DNA of 64,000 bases from Flavobacteriales bacterium UBA852. GTDB taxonomy: Bacteria > Bacteroidota > Bacteroidia > Flavobacteriales_E > Vicingaceae. The position numbers were made by a program, and so were the translations under genes. The stretch's first letter is position 1. The number at the start of each line of letters is the position of its first letter. Of this stretch, positions 19,701 to 27,414 are shown one piece after another. The notes beneath the pieces were generated by a model. That model was not told the DNA's origin, made no database searches, and saw only the letters and a program-made list of their open reading frames with translations. Location: contig DBGO01000010.1 of assembly GCA_002295925.1 (NCBI GenBank), positions 124,001-188,000 on the forward strand, written 5' to 3'.

Positions 19701-20523
19701 AATCTTTTTTCGACAATAAAGGACCAGAAACATTAAATTGTAATAAATTAAAACCATAACTATCTAAACCTATTACTTTATCACCAAATTTCGCACCTGA
19801 TGTTAAAAATTCAAGCCCCCCATAAAATTCTTTAGACACACCTCGAGTAGTAATACTAATTACACCACCGGTTGCATCACCATATTGAGCAGGAAGACCT
19901 CCGGTAAAAACAGAAACTTGCTCTAAAGCGGCTTGAGGTAAATTTTGTGTACCACGTACTTTTACACCATCTATAAATACGGTTGTTTGATCTGAACGAC
20001 CACCACGCACATTTAAATCGGTAGAACCATCGTCTTTTGAATATACTCCGCCAACTGTTTGCGCAATTGATGCAGCAGAACGTCCGGGCATTTTTTCTAT
20101 ATCTTCTCTTGTAACCGTACCTCCGGAAGAAGTTTGGTCTTTTGAAATTAACGGCACTTCATATTCAACCTTTTCAAATGCTTGAAGAGAAACCCCTTGC
20201 GACATTTTAATGGTTAAATTCGTGTTTTTATCAGCATTTACTACAACGCCTCCAATACTTACCGATTGATACCCTACATAAGTTGCTTGTATTTCATATT
20301 TACCGGGAGAAAGTGGTTTCAGCACATAATTTCCATCAAAGTCGGTAGTAGCTCCGGTCACTTGACTTCCGTCTTTAAAAGCTACCACATTGGCAAACGG
20401 AAGCGGCTCTCCCGTAGCTTTATCGATTACTTTTCCTTTAATAGCTCCTTGTCCAACTTGAGCATTTGTAACTGAAAATAAAACAGTTACGGATAGAATC
20501 GTAGCAAATAATCTTCTCAACAT
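16762..20523 (-). CDS. TonB-dependent outer membrane receptor with N-terminal carboxypeptidase-regulatory-like domain
   Basis: A 1253-residue outer membrane protein. A signal peptide (residues 1-21) precedes a CarboxypepD-reg-like beta domain (about 25-105: GAIKGKVIDKATGEPLPFANV). A plug domain follows (about 125-245, with GGRSDQTTVFIDGVKVRG and GGLPAQYGDATGGVISI), then a 22-strand-type barrel ending in Phe, as expected for BAM recognition. It would import or respond to a large ligand using TonB energy; the ligand is unknown. No SusD-like lipoprotein follows. Instead the operon continues with a T9SS cargo and a PorV/PorQ-like protein, so it is not a standard SusCD glycan locus. A promoter match lies at 20562-20591. 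Confidence 0.9.
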   Translation of the reverse strand: MLRRLFATILSVTVLFSVTNAQVGQGAIKGKVIDKATGEPLPFANVVAFKDGSQVTGATTDFDGNYVLKPLSPGKYEIQATYVGYQSVSIGGVVVNADKNTNLTIKMSQGVSLQAFEKVEYEVPLISKDQTSSGGTVTREDIEKMPGRSAASIAQTVGGVYSKDDGSTDLNVRGGRSDQTTVFIDGVKVRGTQNLPQAALEQVSVFTGGLPAQYGDATGGVISITTRGVSKEFYGGLEFLTSGAKFGDKVIGLDSYGFNLLQFNVSGPLLSKKDSAGNIEKALLGFFLAVSMQSEVDPRPSYIGDYRVKEEKLAEINAHPVRLKGGLAGGVVNSAEYLRLTDLEKIKYRQNVGRKSINLVGKIDVATTDNTTLTFGGSFDYRNSNEYVRSGSSPYALTNTAFALLNSQNNPQVIDYTWRAYGRFTQRFNNVDDEDEENASLIKNAFVSFQVDYTKYHRTIQDESHKDNLSRYGYVGKFESEFERTTQFWGTDQNGNPQQGENYIINQNGDTVYGVGYYMNGYNQTAYNYTPDSTINPILTNYTAEYYTFYDDPVGHYERPTDVQAGGGLLNGQTPLDVYSMWTAQGVQYNNYSLTDNQQFRVSASGNADINNHAITLGFEYEQRFDRTYSINPTSLWTIARNLTNSHIQQLDHSKYTMVYDGTYPTYYFERLYDDTAQTTFDRNLRENLGLPVDGTDWIDLDALGPDAFKVDYFSPDELINNNLLTYAGYDYTGKKIKGNPSLNDFLTDKDENGDFTRLIPAFQPIYMAAYIQDKFDFEDLVFNIGLRLDRFDANQPVLKDKYLLFPARTVGEVGLTERPANIGDDYIVYVSDVTNPSTDNVVGYRSGDTWYNANGQEVNDPSTLSATGGSPSPWLVEPGNKKAFDDLTVDAFEDYTPQINLMPRIAFSFPISDEALFFAHYDVLTQRPTSNIRLEPLDYLTIQNNSNYINNPNLKPQKTIDYELGFQQKLNSYSSFKMSAFVREMRNMIQVTRVNGAYPETYFSYGNYDFGTVKGLTFTYDLRRFKNVWMRASYTLQFADGTGSSTTSSLNLVSAGQSNLRTIFPMSFDQRHTIVGTIDYHYGEGKNYNGPVLFGKKIFENAGANFVLNIGSGTPYTKRGVIVGQALFNSQSTPISGQLNGSRLPWTARLDARIDKDFNIKWGKGEEEDKKEASLNVYFQILNVLNSKNIIGVYSTTGNPDDDGYLADARYQTIIAQQTNEQSFRDLYQVKLQNPFFYSLPRRVRLGLLLNF

Positions 20524-20561
20524 AATCGTATTTTTAGAGTTTATGCAATTTATCAGAGGCG

Positions 20562-20591
20562 TAAAGATATTAAAATTGTGCTTATCTCAAA
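20562..20591 (-). promoter_or_regulatory. Bacteroidota-type promoter for the TonB/T9SS/PorV operon
   Basis: On the minus strand TTTG (plus coordinates 20588-20591) is followed after 18 bases by TATCTTTA (20562-20569), one base off the TAnnTTTG -7 consensus. It lies about 40 bases upstream of the TonB receptor ATG. Confidence 0.55.
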
Positions 20592-20617
20592 AAAAATGTT
20601 AAATTTTTCTTAAGATT

Positions 20618-20932
20618 TTAATCAAATATCCTAAAAAGAAAAAATTTCTTTTTTCGTTCATGATAATTTACGCCTTTTGACTTTTTCATATTTTTTTTTA
20701 TTCGTTTTCTCGTTTTTTTATCCTGTATGCTTAAATGCCTTTTTTTGCGTGCATCTATTGCTTTTTGCGCTTGTTCTTTACGGGCTTCTTTAGCTTTTTC
20801 AATGGCTTCCTTTTGTTTTTTTACCGATTTTGGTTCTTGTGCAAGAACTTTACCTGTAGATACAAAAAAGATTACCGTCATTAGAAAAGCCGGGAATAGT
20901 TTAGTAAATTTGGTATAAATAGTTTTAATCAT
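20618..20932 (-). CDS. Small exported Lys-rich protein of unknown function
   Basis: A 104-residue protein with a signal peptide (about residues 1-32, ending GKVLAQ). The mature part is very basic and mostly helical: KKQKEAIEKAKEARKEQAQ continues into a Lys/Arg-dense tail. I recognise no domain. Such short, positively charged exported proteins might bind cell-wall polymers or nucleic acid, but nothing here proves it. The start (ATG 20932) is only 8 bases from the start of the divergent Rieske-like lipoprotein. The TonB receptor gene follows on the same strand after 94 bases and has its own promoter match. Confidence 0.6.
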   Translation of the reverse strand: MIKTIYTKFTKLFPAFLMTVIFFVSTGKVLAQEPKSVKKQKEAIEKAKEARKEQAQKAIDARKKRHLSIQDKKTRKRIKKNMKKSKGVNYHERKKKFFLFRIFD

Positions 20933-20940
20933 TTATATAG

Positions 20941-21372
20941 ATGATGCGTTTTTCTTTGTTTCACAAAATAATTTATATTTTTTTAATAATCATACTTTTT
21001 GGTTGTCAAAAAAATGAGCAAAATGGTGTTCCTATTGTTTCGGTTGATATTTACATATATACTACCGATCCCGATTTTGTTGATTTAAATGCGGTTGGCA
21101 ACTGGACTTATGTTACCGGTGGGAGCAGAGGAATTATTGTTTACCGTTATTCGAATAATGAATTTAAAGCATATGACAGGCATTGCCCTTATCAATCGCA
21201 AAACAGTTGTGCACTTGTTACGGTAGAGTCATCCAATATTACGGCAAAAGATGATTGTTGCGGCTCTACATTTTTACTTACCGACGGAAGCGTAACCGGC
21301 GGACCCGCAACTTTTCCTTTAAAACAATACCGAACCAGTTTTGATGGTACTGTTTTACATATCTATAATTAG
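20941..21372 (+). CDS. Rieske-like lipoprotein lacking canonical [2Fe-2S] ligands
   Basis: A 143-residue lipoprotein: N-terminal hydrophobic stretch and lipobox LFGC (Cys22). The rest has the layout of a Rieske domain (GIIVYRYSNNEFKAYDRHCPY, a spacer, then CCGSTFLLTDGSVTGGPA and a final VLHIYN). A functional Rieske centre needs CxH and CxxH (or CPCHGS-like) boxes. Here the first is CPY (residues 82-84) and the second DDCCGS (104-109), so both His ligands and one Cys are absent. It therefore probably keeps the fold but not the cluster; Cys82, 90, 106 and 107 could form disulfides. Start at 20941, with an alternative ATG at 20944. Confidence 0.75.
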   Translation: MMRFSLFHKIIYIFLIIILFGCQKNEQNGVPIVSVDIYIYTTDPDFVDLNAVGNWTYVTGGSRGIIVYRYSNNEFKAYDRHCPYQSQNSCALVTVESSNITAKDDCCGSTFLLTDGSVTGGPATFPLKQYRTSFDGTVLHIYN

Positions 21373-21445
21373 AAGATAAAATCACAATCCTCTCAATTAT
21401 AATTTTTTTTTAAATCTTCATCATAAGAAAAAAATAATACATTTT

Positions 21446-24400
21446 CTAAACCTCGAAATGTTCCAGGTTCTTTTGAATTTCTTCTTGCTCTCGCATATCT
21501 ATGATTGCCGGTTCAACTTCTTCGGGGGTTGGCTTTTTGCCTGTCCACAACCATCTGACAGCTCGGTTTATATCATTAACAAATGCTACCAATACTGGGA
21601 AAAACACCAATATAAAAAAGGTACCAAACAACACACCATACGCTACCGAAATAGCCATTGGGATTAAAAATTGTGCCTGAAAACTTTTTTCGCCTATCAG
21701 CGGATAAAGCCCTGCCACAGTGGTAACCGATGTTAATACAATTGCTCTAAATCTTTGTTTTCCTGCTTTAAACAGTGCATCAACCACTTTCATTCCTTGA
21801 CGCAAATTGGCATTATACATATCTAAAAATACAATAGAATCATTCACCAAAATTCCCAGTAAAGCTATCACTCCGTAAACACTTAATAATGAAAACGGTT
21901 TATCTTCGATACCGTGACCAAGAATGGCGCAAAAAGGACCAATAAGTAATACAGGGAGAAAAATTAATGCTTGCAATAATGAATTAAAATTAAGTGCTAA
22001 AATCAATATCATTAAAATAAGCAATACTACAACCATTAACCCCATGGATTTTCCTGATTTTTCGGCACTTCTGAATTGCCCACGCATTTCTGTTTTTATG
22101 TCGGGATATAATTGTTGTAATTTAGGTATGATTTCTTTTTGGATTTTAGCTGTAATTTCTGTTGTAGAGGCAAACGGATCGGTTTGATCGGCGCTTACAT
22201 TAATTTCTCGTTTTCCGTTAAAGTGTTTTATATTCACTACTCCTCGTTCAATCGTGTAATCGGCAATTTCTTTTAACGGTATTTTACCGGTTGGGGTGTT
22301 AATTCTCACTTCTTCAATATTGCCTAAAGATGATCGGTCTGATTTTGGATAACGCACCCAAACTTTCACCTCGTCCGTTCCTACAATTAAACGCTGCAAT
22401 TCTTCGCCATAAAACCCTTGACGCAATTGCTTAGCCACATCAAAATGAGATAAGCCCAAGAGTTTTGCTTTGGGCTTGAGCGTAAAGTTTAATTCCCGAT
22501 TACCTATTCCACTGTTGTCAGTTACATCTTTCAATTCAGGCATTTTCTCCAATTCCTTCTTAAGAAAGTTTTTGGCTTGTTTTAACATTCTGTAATCATC
22601 CCCTTCGAGTGAAATGGAAACCGGTTTTCCCCAACGATTGTTTCCACCCACCATAAATTTCTCGAGTGAAGGATCTTTTTTTATTTTCTCTCTTACTCTA
22701 TTAGCAATTTCAAAGCTTGATATATCGGCATCTTCGGCATCTAAAGATACTCGCAACATACCGGCATGTGAGCCGCTTTCGCCCAACTGCTCTGTTGAGC
22801 CAAGTGTTAGTGAAACATAGGTAATAAGTGTATCGTTAAATTCTTCAATTAATTCATCTTTTACTTCACATACTTTATCGTAGCAATACCAAAGATATTC
22901 TTCGGTTTTTTCTTTTGTTTCACCAGGTTTGTATGCAATTTCCACTGTAAAATCATCAAAAGGAATGGATGGAAAAAAGGTAGATTTAATAATTCCAGAT
23001 GAAATTAAATAACCGACTATTATCATAAATAACAACGGAACTAAAACCATTACTCTGCGGACTTTTTTCTTTAAAAGAACAAATTTCATCATCTCGGCAT
23101 AGGCATTGCGCATATAATCAATGGTCCACTCAACTTTTCTTTTTACCCATAATAATGCACGAGCTGCCAAAGATTTTTCTTTAACATTTTGCTTACGTTG
23201 TGCTTCAATGGCTAATTTTTTGTTTCTTAAATGCGAGGGCAATACTAAAAATGCTTCCAGCAAAGAGAATAATAAACTGGCAATAACAACGAATGCCATT
23301 TCTTTCATTCGTTCCATCCCTTCTATAAAAAATAACACACTAAACGCCACAACAGTTGTTAACACTGAAGTAAATACTGAATTCATTACCTCTAACGTTC
23401 CGTCGAGTGTAGCTCTAAAAGGAGATTTCCCTCGTTCATAATGGGTATAAATATTTTCGGCAATTACTATTCCGTCATCTACCAAAATTCCTACTACCAA
23501 TATCATCCCAAACAATGATACCATATTAATAGTAATACCAAACAGATAACCAAACATAAACATTCCCAAAAAGGAAAACGGGATACCAAAGGCAACCCAA
23601 CCGGCTAAACGAATATTCAAGAAAAATCCCAACACGATCAAAACCAAAATCAACCCAAACAACCCATTTGACACCAGCATATCGATGCGTTGTAACAGCA
23701 TATCGTAGAACTGAAACGTTATTCTTAGTTCCATATCATCGTGCGTGTTGTTAAACTCTTCTACATAATTGGCAACATAATCTGCTATTTCTCCCAAGTC
23801 TTCGTTTTCCAATTTCATAACAGACAAAATCACACTTGTTTTTCCGTCCATATAATTTTTTACCGGAGAATCGGCAAATTGAAATTTGACATCGGCAATA
23901 TCACCAATGGTTAAAAGTGTTCCATCGGGTGAAACTTTTAATGGAATTTTTGCTATACCTTCGGCAGTTGTATGTTTTCCGCGCGCGCGAATTTGAAAAA
24001 CTTCTTCATCCGTTTCGATTGTTCCGGCAGAAACATCACGGTTATTCATTCGAACGGCGTTGGCTACTTGGTCGAATGTTAAATTATACCGTTGCAGCTG
24101 CTCCTCCTTAACTTCAATAGAAATTTCTTGCGGGGGAAATCCATTGACAATTACCTGACTAATAGGCTCTGAATTCAAGAGGTCTTCTTCTATTTGGTCG
24201 GCCGTTTCTTTCAATTCTTCCATAGACACATTTCCCGAAAGGGATAAAAAAGAAGCACGGCTGTTCATAAAACTGCGTTGCTTGACAACACTTGGTTTTT
24301 CGGCTCCGTCAGGAAAACTGCTAATTGTACTTACGGCATTTTCTATGTCACGTAATGCCTCATCAATATCTGCATCTTTAAACAAAACAACATTAACTTG

Positions 24401-24670
24401 TGAAATATTCTCGGAAGAAGTTGAAGAAATTTCGTCAATGCCGTTAATTCCGCGAATGGCTTGCTCAATCTTTACGGTAATTCCTTCTTCTATTTCTATG
24501 GGTGATGCTCCGGGATAAACTACGGAAATATTGATTCTGTTTGGCTCTTCAACAGGGAAAAAAGAACGGTCGAGCAAAGCAATACTAACCATCCCGAATA
24601 AAAAGGTAACAACGATTAAGGCATTTGCCCAAATAGGGTGTTTAATGAAATATGCAATAATGTTTTTCAT
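21446..24670 (-). CDS. RND-family efflux transporter permease subunit (AcrB/HAE1-like)
   Basis: A 1074-residue inner-membrane proton-driven exporter with 12 predicted helices and two large periplasmic loops (after helices 1 and 7). The first helix region PIWANALIVVTFLFG and the proton-relay aspartates in VVGILVDDGIVIAENIY are present, and the second half repeats the pattern with GILVNDSIVFLDMYN. The length is close to AcrB. It follows its membrane-fusion partner by 10 bases. No TolC-type outer membrane factor is encoded in the window, so that component must come from elsewhere. The substrate class (drugs, lipids or other) is not determined. Confidence 0.93.
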   Translation of the reverse strand: MKNIIAYFIKHPIWANALIVVTFLFGMVSIALLDRSFFPVEEPNRINISVVYPGASPIEIEEGITVKIEQAIRGINGIDEISSTSSENISQVNVVLFKDADIDEALRDIENAVSTISSFPDGAEKPSVVKQRSFMNSRASFLSLSGNVSMEELKETADQIEEDLLNSEPISQVIVNGFPPQEISIEVKEEQLQRYNLTFDQVANAVRMNNRDVSAGTIETDEEVFQIRARGKHTTAEGIAKIPLKVSPDGTLLTIGDIADVKFQFADSPVKNYMDGKTSVILSVMKLENEDLGEIADYVANYVEEFNNTHDDMELRITFQFYDMLLQRIDMLVSNGLFGLILVLIVLGFFLNIRLAGWVAFGIPFSFLGMFMFGYLFGITINMVSLFGMILVVGILVDDGIVIAENIYTHYERGKSPFRATLDGTLEVMNSVFTSVLTTVVAFSVLFFIEGMERMKEMAFVVIASLLFSLLEAFLVLPSHLRNKKLAIEAQRKQNVKEKSLAARALLWVKRKVEWTIDYMRNAYAEMMKFVLLKKKVRRVMVLVPLLFMIIVGYLISSGIIKSTFFPSIPFDDFTVEIAYKPGETKEKTEEYLWYCYDKVCEVKDELIEEFNDTLITYVSLTLGSTEQLGESGSHAGMLRVSLDAEDADISSFEIANRVREKIKKDPSLEKFMVGGNNRWGKPVSISLEGDDYRMLKQAKNFLKKELEKMPELKDVTDNSGIGNRELNFTLKPKAKLLGLSHFDVAKQLRQGFYGEELQRLIVGTDEVKVWVRYPKSDRSSLGNIEEVRINTPTGKIPLKEIADYTIERGVVNIKHFNGKREINVSADQTDPFASTTEITAKIQKEIIPKLQQLYPDIKTEMRGQFRSAEKSGKSMGLMVVVLLILMILILALNFNSLLQALIFLPVLLIGPFCAILGHGIEDKPFSLLSVYGVIALLGILVNDSIVFLDMYNANLRQGMKVVDALFKAGKQRFRAIVLTSVTTVAGLYPLIGEKSFQAQFLIPMAISVAYGVLFGTFFILVFFPVLVAFVNDINRAVRWLWTGKKPTPEEVEPAIIDMREQEEIQKNLEHFEV

Positions 24671-24680
24671 ATTTTACCGG

Positions 24681-25856
24681 TTAGTGTTTTTGTGCAGTTA
24701 ACGGAACATACTTTGTTGATTTGGAAATACTTGTCAACGGTTCGGTTATAAGCAAACTTCCATTGTCAAACCCTTTCAGAATCATTGATTTCTTGTTCCA
24801 TTTTATTACTTGAATGCTGTCAACCTCTATATTTTCAACAAAAATTGAGCTGTCTGAAGGATTAACAAAATATAAGTTTTGATTACTGTTTAATGCTCTT
24901 CGAGGAACTTCAACAGCATTTGGAACTTGCAACGAAAGTATTTTAGCCTCCACATACATTCCATTATACAAATGTTGTCCTTTTTTTGGCGAAATTTTAA
25001 TAAACACATCCAAGGTTTGGGTGTTTTCATCCACAAAATCGGCAACTCGGGTAACACGTCCTTCCCATTGCTGCATTTTGTTTTCTGAATAAACCAATGC
25101 TTTTTGCCCAGGTTTTACCAGGGGTAAATCATTTATTTCTATTGGAATCGGAATTTCCATTTGTGTAGATTGAATAATATCTGCCAAGGGTGTTCCCGGA
25201 TTGACATACGAGCCAATCTCTTGTTTTACGGCTTTTAAACTTCCGTTAAAAGGAGCATAAATATTAAATTTGGATAAACGGATTTCTTCACTTCTGAGGT
25301 TATAAAATTCTGTCAGGATATTTTTAGATGCCAAAAAGGTTTTTAGCTTCACATCTTCAATATCAGGAATGTCAGGTAAATTCTTTTTCACATCCATTGA
25401 TTGATAAAAAGCATTCCAATCATCATAATACGAAGAATAATCTATTTTAATTTCGGGCAAAACATTGGCAACGGATTTAATAAATGCTGCTTTTTTTGCC
25501 TGATGCTGCATTAAAGCTTCGGTATTGTCAATACGACACAGTAAAGTTCCTTTGGAAAATTGCTGCCCTTGTTTAAAAGGAATAGCTCCTTGCAAGAGTT
25601 TCCCTTGAGCTTCTGATGTCACGGTAAGATTAGCGGCAGAGTGAACTCGACCATAACCTTCTACAATTACCTGAACAGTATCGTTTTGAACTTCGAGGGT
25701 TTTTACATATTTTATGTTTAATGATTTTTTCTTTTTATCCGCGTGTTTCCCTTCATCTTTGCCTTGCTTTGGTTCGGCATTTGATAAAACTTTGGCAAAA
25801 ACCATTACCAATATCAAAATTATAATGCCCAAAATAATCCATTGTCGCTTTGTCAT
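24681..25856 (-). CDS. RND efflux periplasmic adaptor (membrane fusion) protein
   Basis: A 391-residue adaptor that bridges an RND pump and an outer membrane channel. An N-terminal membrane anchor (about residues 5-25) precedes a lipoyl-like half-motif (GQQFSKGTLLCRIDNTEALMQ), a helical hairpin (about 115-185), and the second lipoyl half with FNIYAPFNGSLKAVKQEIGSYVNPGTPL. A beta-barrel and a membrane-proximal domain follow. It lies directly upstream of the permease gene (10-base gap), forming a two-gene operon. The start is ATG at 25856, preceded by a -7-like TACATTTG. Confidence 0.93.
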   Translation of the reverse strand: MTKRQWIILGIIILILVMVFAKVLSNAEPKQGKDEGKHADKKKKSLNIKYVKTLEVQNDTVQVIVEGYGRVHSAANLTVTSEAQGKLLQGAIPFKQGQQFSKGTLLCRIDNTEALMQHQAKKAAFIKSVANVLPEIKIDYSSYYDDWNAFYQSMDVKKNLPDIPDIEDVKLKTFLASKNILTEFYNLRSEEIRLSKFNIYAPFNGSLKAVKQEIGSYVNPGTPLADIIQSTQMEIPIPIEINDLPLVKPGQKALVYSENKMQQWEGRVTRVADFVDENTQTLDVFIKISPKKGQHLYNGMYVEAKILSLQVPNAVEVPRRALNSNQNLYFVNPSDSSIFVENIEVDSIQVIKWNKKSMILKGFDNGSLLITEPLTSISKSTKYVPLTAQKH

Positions 25857-25882
25857 AAGTACAATATTTGAATAATACGAAA

Positions 25883-25890
25883 CAAATGTA
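25883..25890 (-). promoter_or_regulatory. Putative -7 element (TACATTTG) for the RND efflux operon
   Basis: On the minus strand TACATTTG matches TAnnTTTG exactly, 26 bases upstream of the adaptor ATG. A -33 TTG is not at the ideal spacing. Confidence 0.4.
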
Positions 25891-25920
25891 CAGGAAAAAA
25901 AAGGACAATAAAGAATTATT

Positions 25921-25939
25921 ACAAGAAAGGACTTCTTGT
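25921..25939. repeat. Perfect inverted repeat upstream of the RND operon
   Basis: ACAAGAA (25921-25927) and TTCTTGT (25933-25939) are separated by 5 bases. It lies just upstream of the putative -33 region of the efflux operon. It could be a repressor operator or a weak hairpin ending the small ORF at 26005-26100; the sequence does not decide. Confidence 0.4.
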
Positions 25940-26004
25940 TGGATAAGTGGGAAAATTTATGTGCTTAATCTTATTGTACTCACCGCTCTTCACTAAAAAT
26001 CTAA

Positions 26005-26100
26005 TTATTTCTTTCTAAAATAACTTATTGACAACGACAATGCGATTAAAGCCATAATTGCCCCCATAATAATTAAAAACATATTGAAACTTTCGGGCAT
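26005..26100 (-). CDS. Candidate 31-residue single-pass membrane microprotein
   Basis: The 351 bases between the efflux adaptor and meaB contain one short minus-strand ORF of 31 codons from ATG 26098-26100 to TAA 26005-26007. It reads MPESFN, then about 20 hydrophobic residues (MFLIIMGAIMALIALSLSIS), then YFRKK. This is the pattern of a single-pass membrane microprotein with a positive cytoplasmic tail. It lies 148 bases upstream of the RND adaptor gene on the same strand. Small membrane partners of RND pumps exist (AcrZ), but no similarity to AcrZ is claimed. It could be chance; conservation would decide. Confidence 0.35.
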   Translation of the reverse strand: MPESFNMFLIIMGAIMALIALSLSISYFRKK

Positions 26101-26207
26101 AAGGTTTATTTTTATATATTTAAAACGTAAATAACAACCAAAAGGTTGTCGATAAATTGAATTATTTTTCAAACAAAAACGTAATTTCCTTCGATAAATT
26201 GTGTTTA

Positions 26208-27227
26208 ATGGCGATTAATCCAAATATAAATCCACGAAAAAACAATGATTATTCAATTGATGAATATGTATCAGGAATATTAAACGGCGATATTTCGATT
26301 TTAAGCAAAGCCATTACATTGATAGAAAGTTCAAACACCGAAAAACTACGTAAAGGACAAGCTATTTTGAATCGATGCATAAAACACAGTGGTAACTCTA
26401 TTCGTATAGGATTAACAGGTGTTCCGGGTGTAGGAAAAAGCACATTTACCGAGGCTTTTGGCACCTATATTATTGAAAAAACAAACAAAAAAGTTGCCGT
26501 TTTAGCCATTGACCCCAGCAGTAAAAAGCACGGCGGGAGCATTTTAGGCGATAAAACCAGAATGCTTACTTTGGCTGGAAATCCAAAAGCATTTATCAGA
26601 CCCTCACCTTCTGCCGGAACATTAGGCGGAGTTGCGCGCGCAACCAGAGAGTCTATTTTGCTTTGCGAAGCTGCCGGCTATGAATATATTATTGTAGAAA
26701 CGGTTGGTGTGGGGCAATCGGAAACTGAGGTGAAAGAAATGACTGATTTCTTTCTCTTACTTATGCTGGCAGGTGCAGGCGATGAACTTCAGGGCATTAA
26801 ACGTGGCATCATGGAAATGGCCGATGCTATTGTGATTAACAAAGCGGATGGAGATAATTTGGCAAAAGCCAAATTGGCCAAAAAAGAATATCAAACAGCG
26901 TTGCATTTATTCCCTGCTCCTGCTTCTGGTTGGACGCCAAAAGTTGAAATATGTTCGGCACTTACCGGTTTGAATATTGATTTGATTTTTAATATGATTC
27001 ACGATTTTGCAACTTTAACTAAAGCAAACGGTTATTTCGAACAACAACGTCGCGAACAACTTATTTATTGGTTTCACCAATCTTTACAACAAATTATTCA
27101 AGATTATATAAAACACAATGCGGCATTGCAAGATTTTACCAAGCAACAAGAAAAAGCCGTTTTGAATGGTGATAAAACGCCATTTGTTGCAGCCAGTGAA
27201 ATTATTGAAAAATTGACAGGAAAATAA
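26208..27227 (+). CDS. meaB: MeaB/ArgK-type P-loop GTPase (methylmalonyl-CoA mutase chaperone)
   Basis: MeaB protects and reloads adenosylcobalamin-dependent methylmalonyl-CoA mutase. The product shows SIDEYVSGILNGDISILSKAITLIES, Walker A in GLTGVPGVGKSTF, the switch region DPSSKKHGGSILGDKTRM, VETVGVGQSE and the base-recognition NKADGDN. The length (about 340 residues) is normal. I chose the ATG at 26208; a TTG at 26157 is in frame but adds an unusual 17-residue tail. No mutase genes lie in the window. The stop is immediately followed by a strong hairpin whose T-run is on the other strand. Confidence 0.92.
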   Translation: MAINPNINPRKNNDYSIDEYVSGILNGDISILSKAITLIESSNTEKLRKGQAILNRCIKHSGNSIRIGLTGVPGVGKSTFTEAFGTYIIEKTNKKVAVLAIDPSSKKHGGSILGDKTRMLTLAGNPKAFIRPSPSAGTLGGVARATRESILLCEAAGYEYIIVETVGVGQSETEVKEMTDFFLLLMLAGAGDELQGIKRGIMEMADAIVINKADGDNLAKAKLAKKEYQTALHLFPAPASGWTPKVEICSALTGLNIDLIFNMIHDFATLTKANGYFEQQRREQLIYWFHQSLQQIIQDYIKHNAALQDFTKQQEKAVLNGDKTPFVAASEIIEKLTGK

Positions 27228-27228
27228 A

Positions 27229-27257
27229 AAGGCAGTTTTAGTATTCAAAACTGCCTT
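27229..27257 (-). terminator. Hairpin terminator after tRNA-Arg, possibly shared with meaB
   Basis: AAGGCAGTTTT (27229-27239) pairs perfectly with AAAACTGCCTT (27247-27257) around a 7-base loop. The T-run follows on the minus strand, so it mainly ends the tRNA-Arg transcript 6 bases after the tRNA. It begins 1 base after meaB and could also stop that transcript. Confidence 0.8.
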
Positions 27258-27263
27258 AAAGTG

Positions 27264-27337
27264 TGACCGCGGAAGGACTCGAACCCTCAACCCTCAGAGC
27301 CGAAATCTGATGTTCTATCCAATTGAACTACGCGGCC
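27264..27337 (-). tRNA. tRNA-Arg (anticodon UCG)
   Basis: A 74-base cloverleaf on the minus strand: a 7-bp acceptor stem GGCCGCG/CGCGGTC, D stem GTTC/GAAC, and anticodon stem TCAGA/TCTGA with loop TTTCGGC (anticodon TCG). The T stem is GAGGG/CCTTC with loop TTCGAGT. Discriminator A; CCA is not encoded. It should read CGA and probably other CGN codons. A -7 match lies just upstream. Confidence 0.95.
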
Positions 27338-27346
27338 AATGGATTG

Positions 27347-27354
27347 CAAAAGTA
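27347..27354 (-). promoter_or_regulatory. Putative -7 element (TACTTTTG) for tRNA-Arg(UCG)
   Basis: On the minus strand TACTTTTG lies 9 bases before the tRNA 5' end, which places the expected start of transcription almost at the mature 5' end. The -33 match is weak. Confidence 0.5.
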
Positions 27355-27414
27355 ATGATTTTTCTTAATGATAAAGCGACAATTTTTTTAAGAATTTTCA
27401 GCCGGTATTAAGCT

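Noticed and set aside
26157..26207. TTG start for meaB, 17 codons upstream of the chosen ATG
   Set aside because: The extra residues do not resemble the MeaB N-terminus, while the ATG at 26208 begins just before the conserved region.
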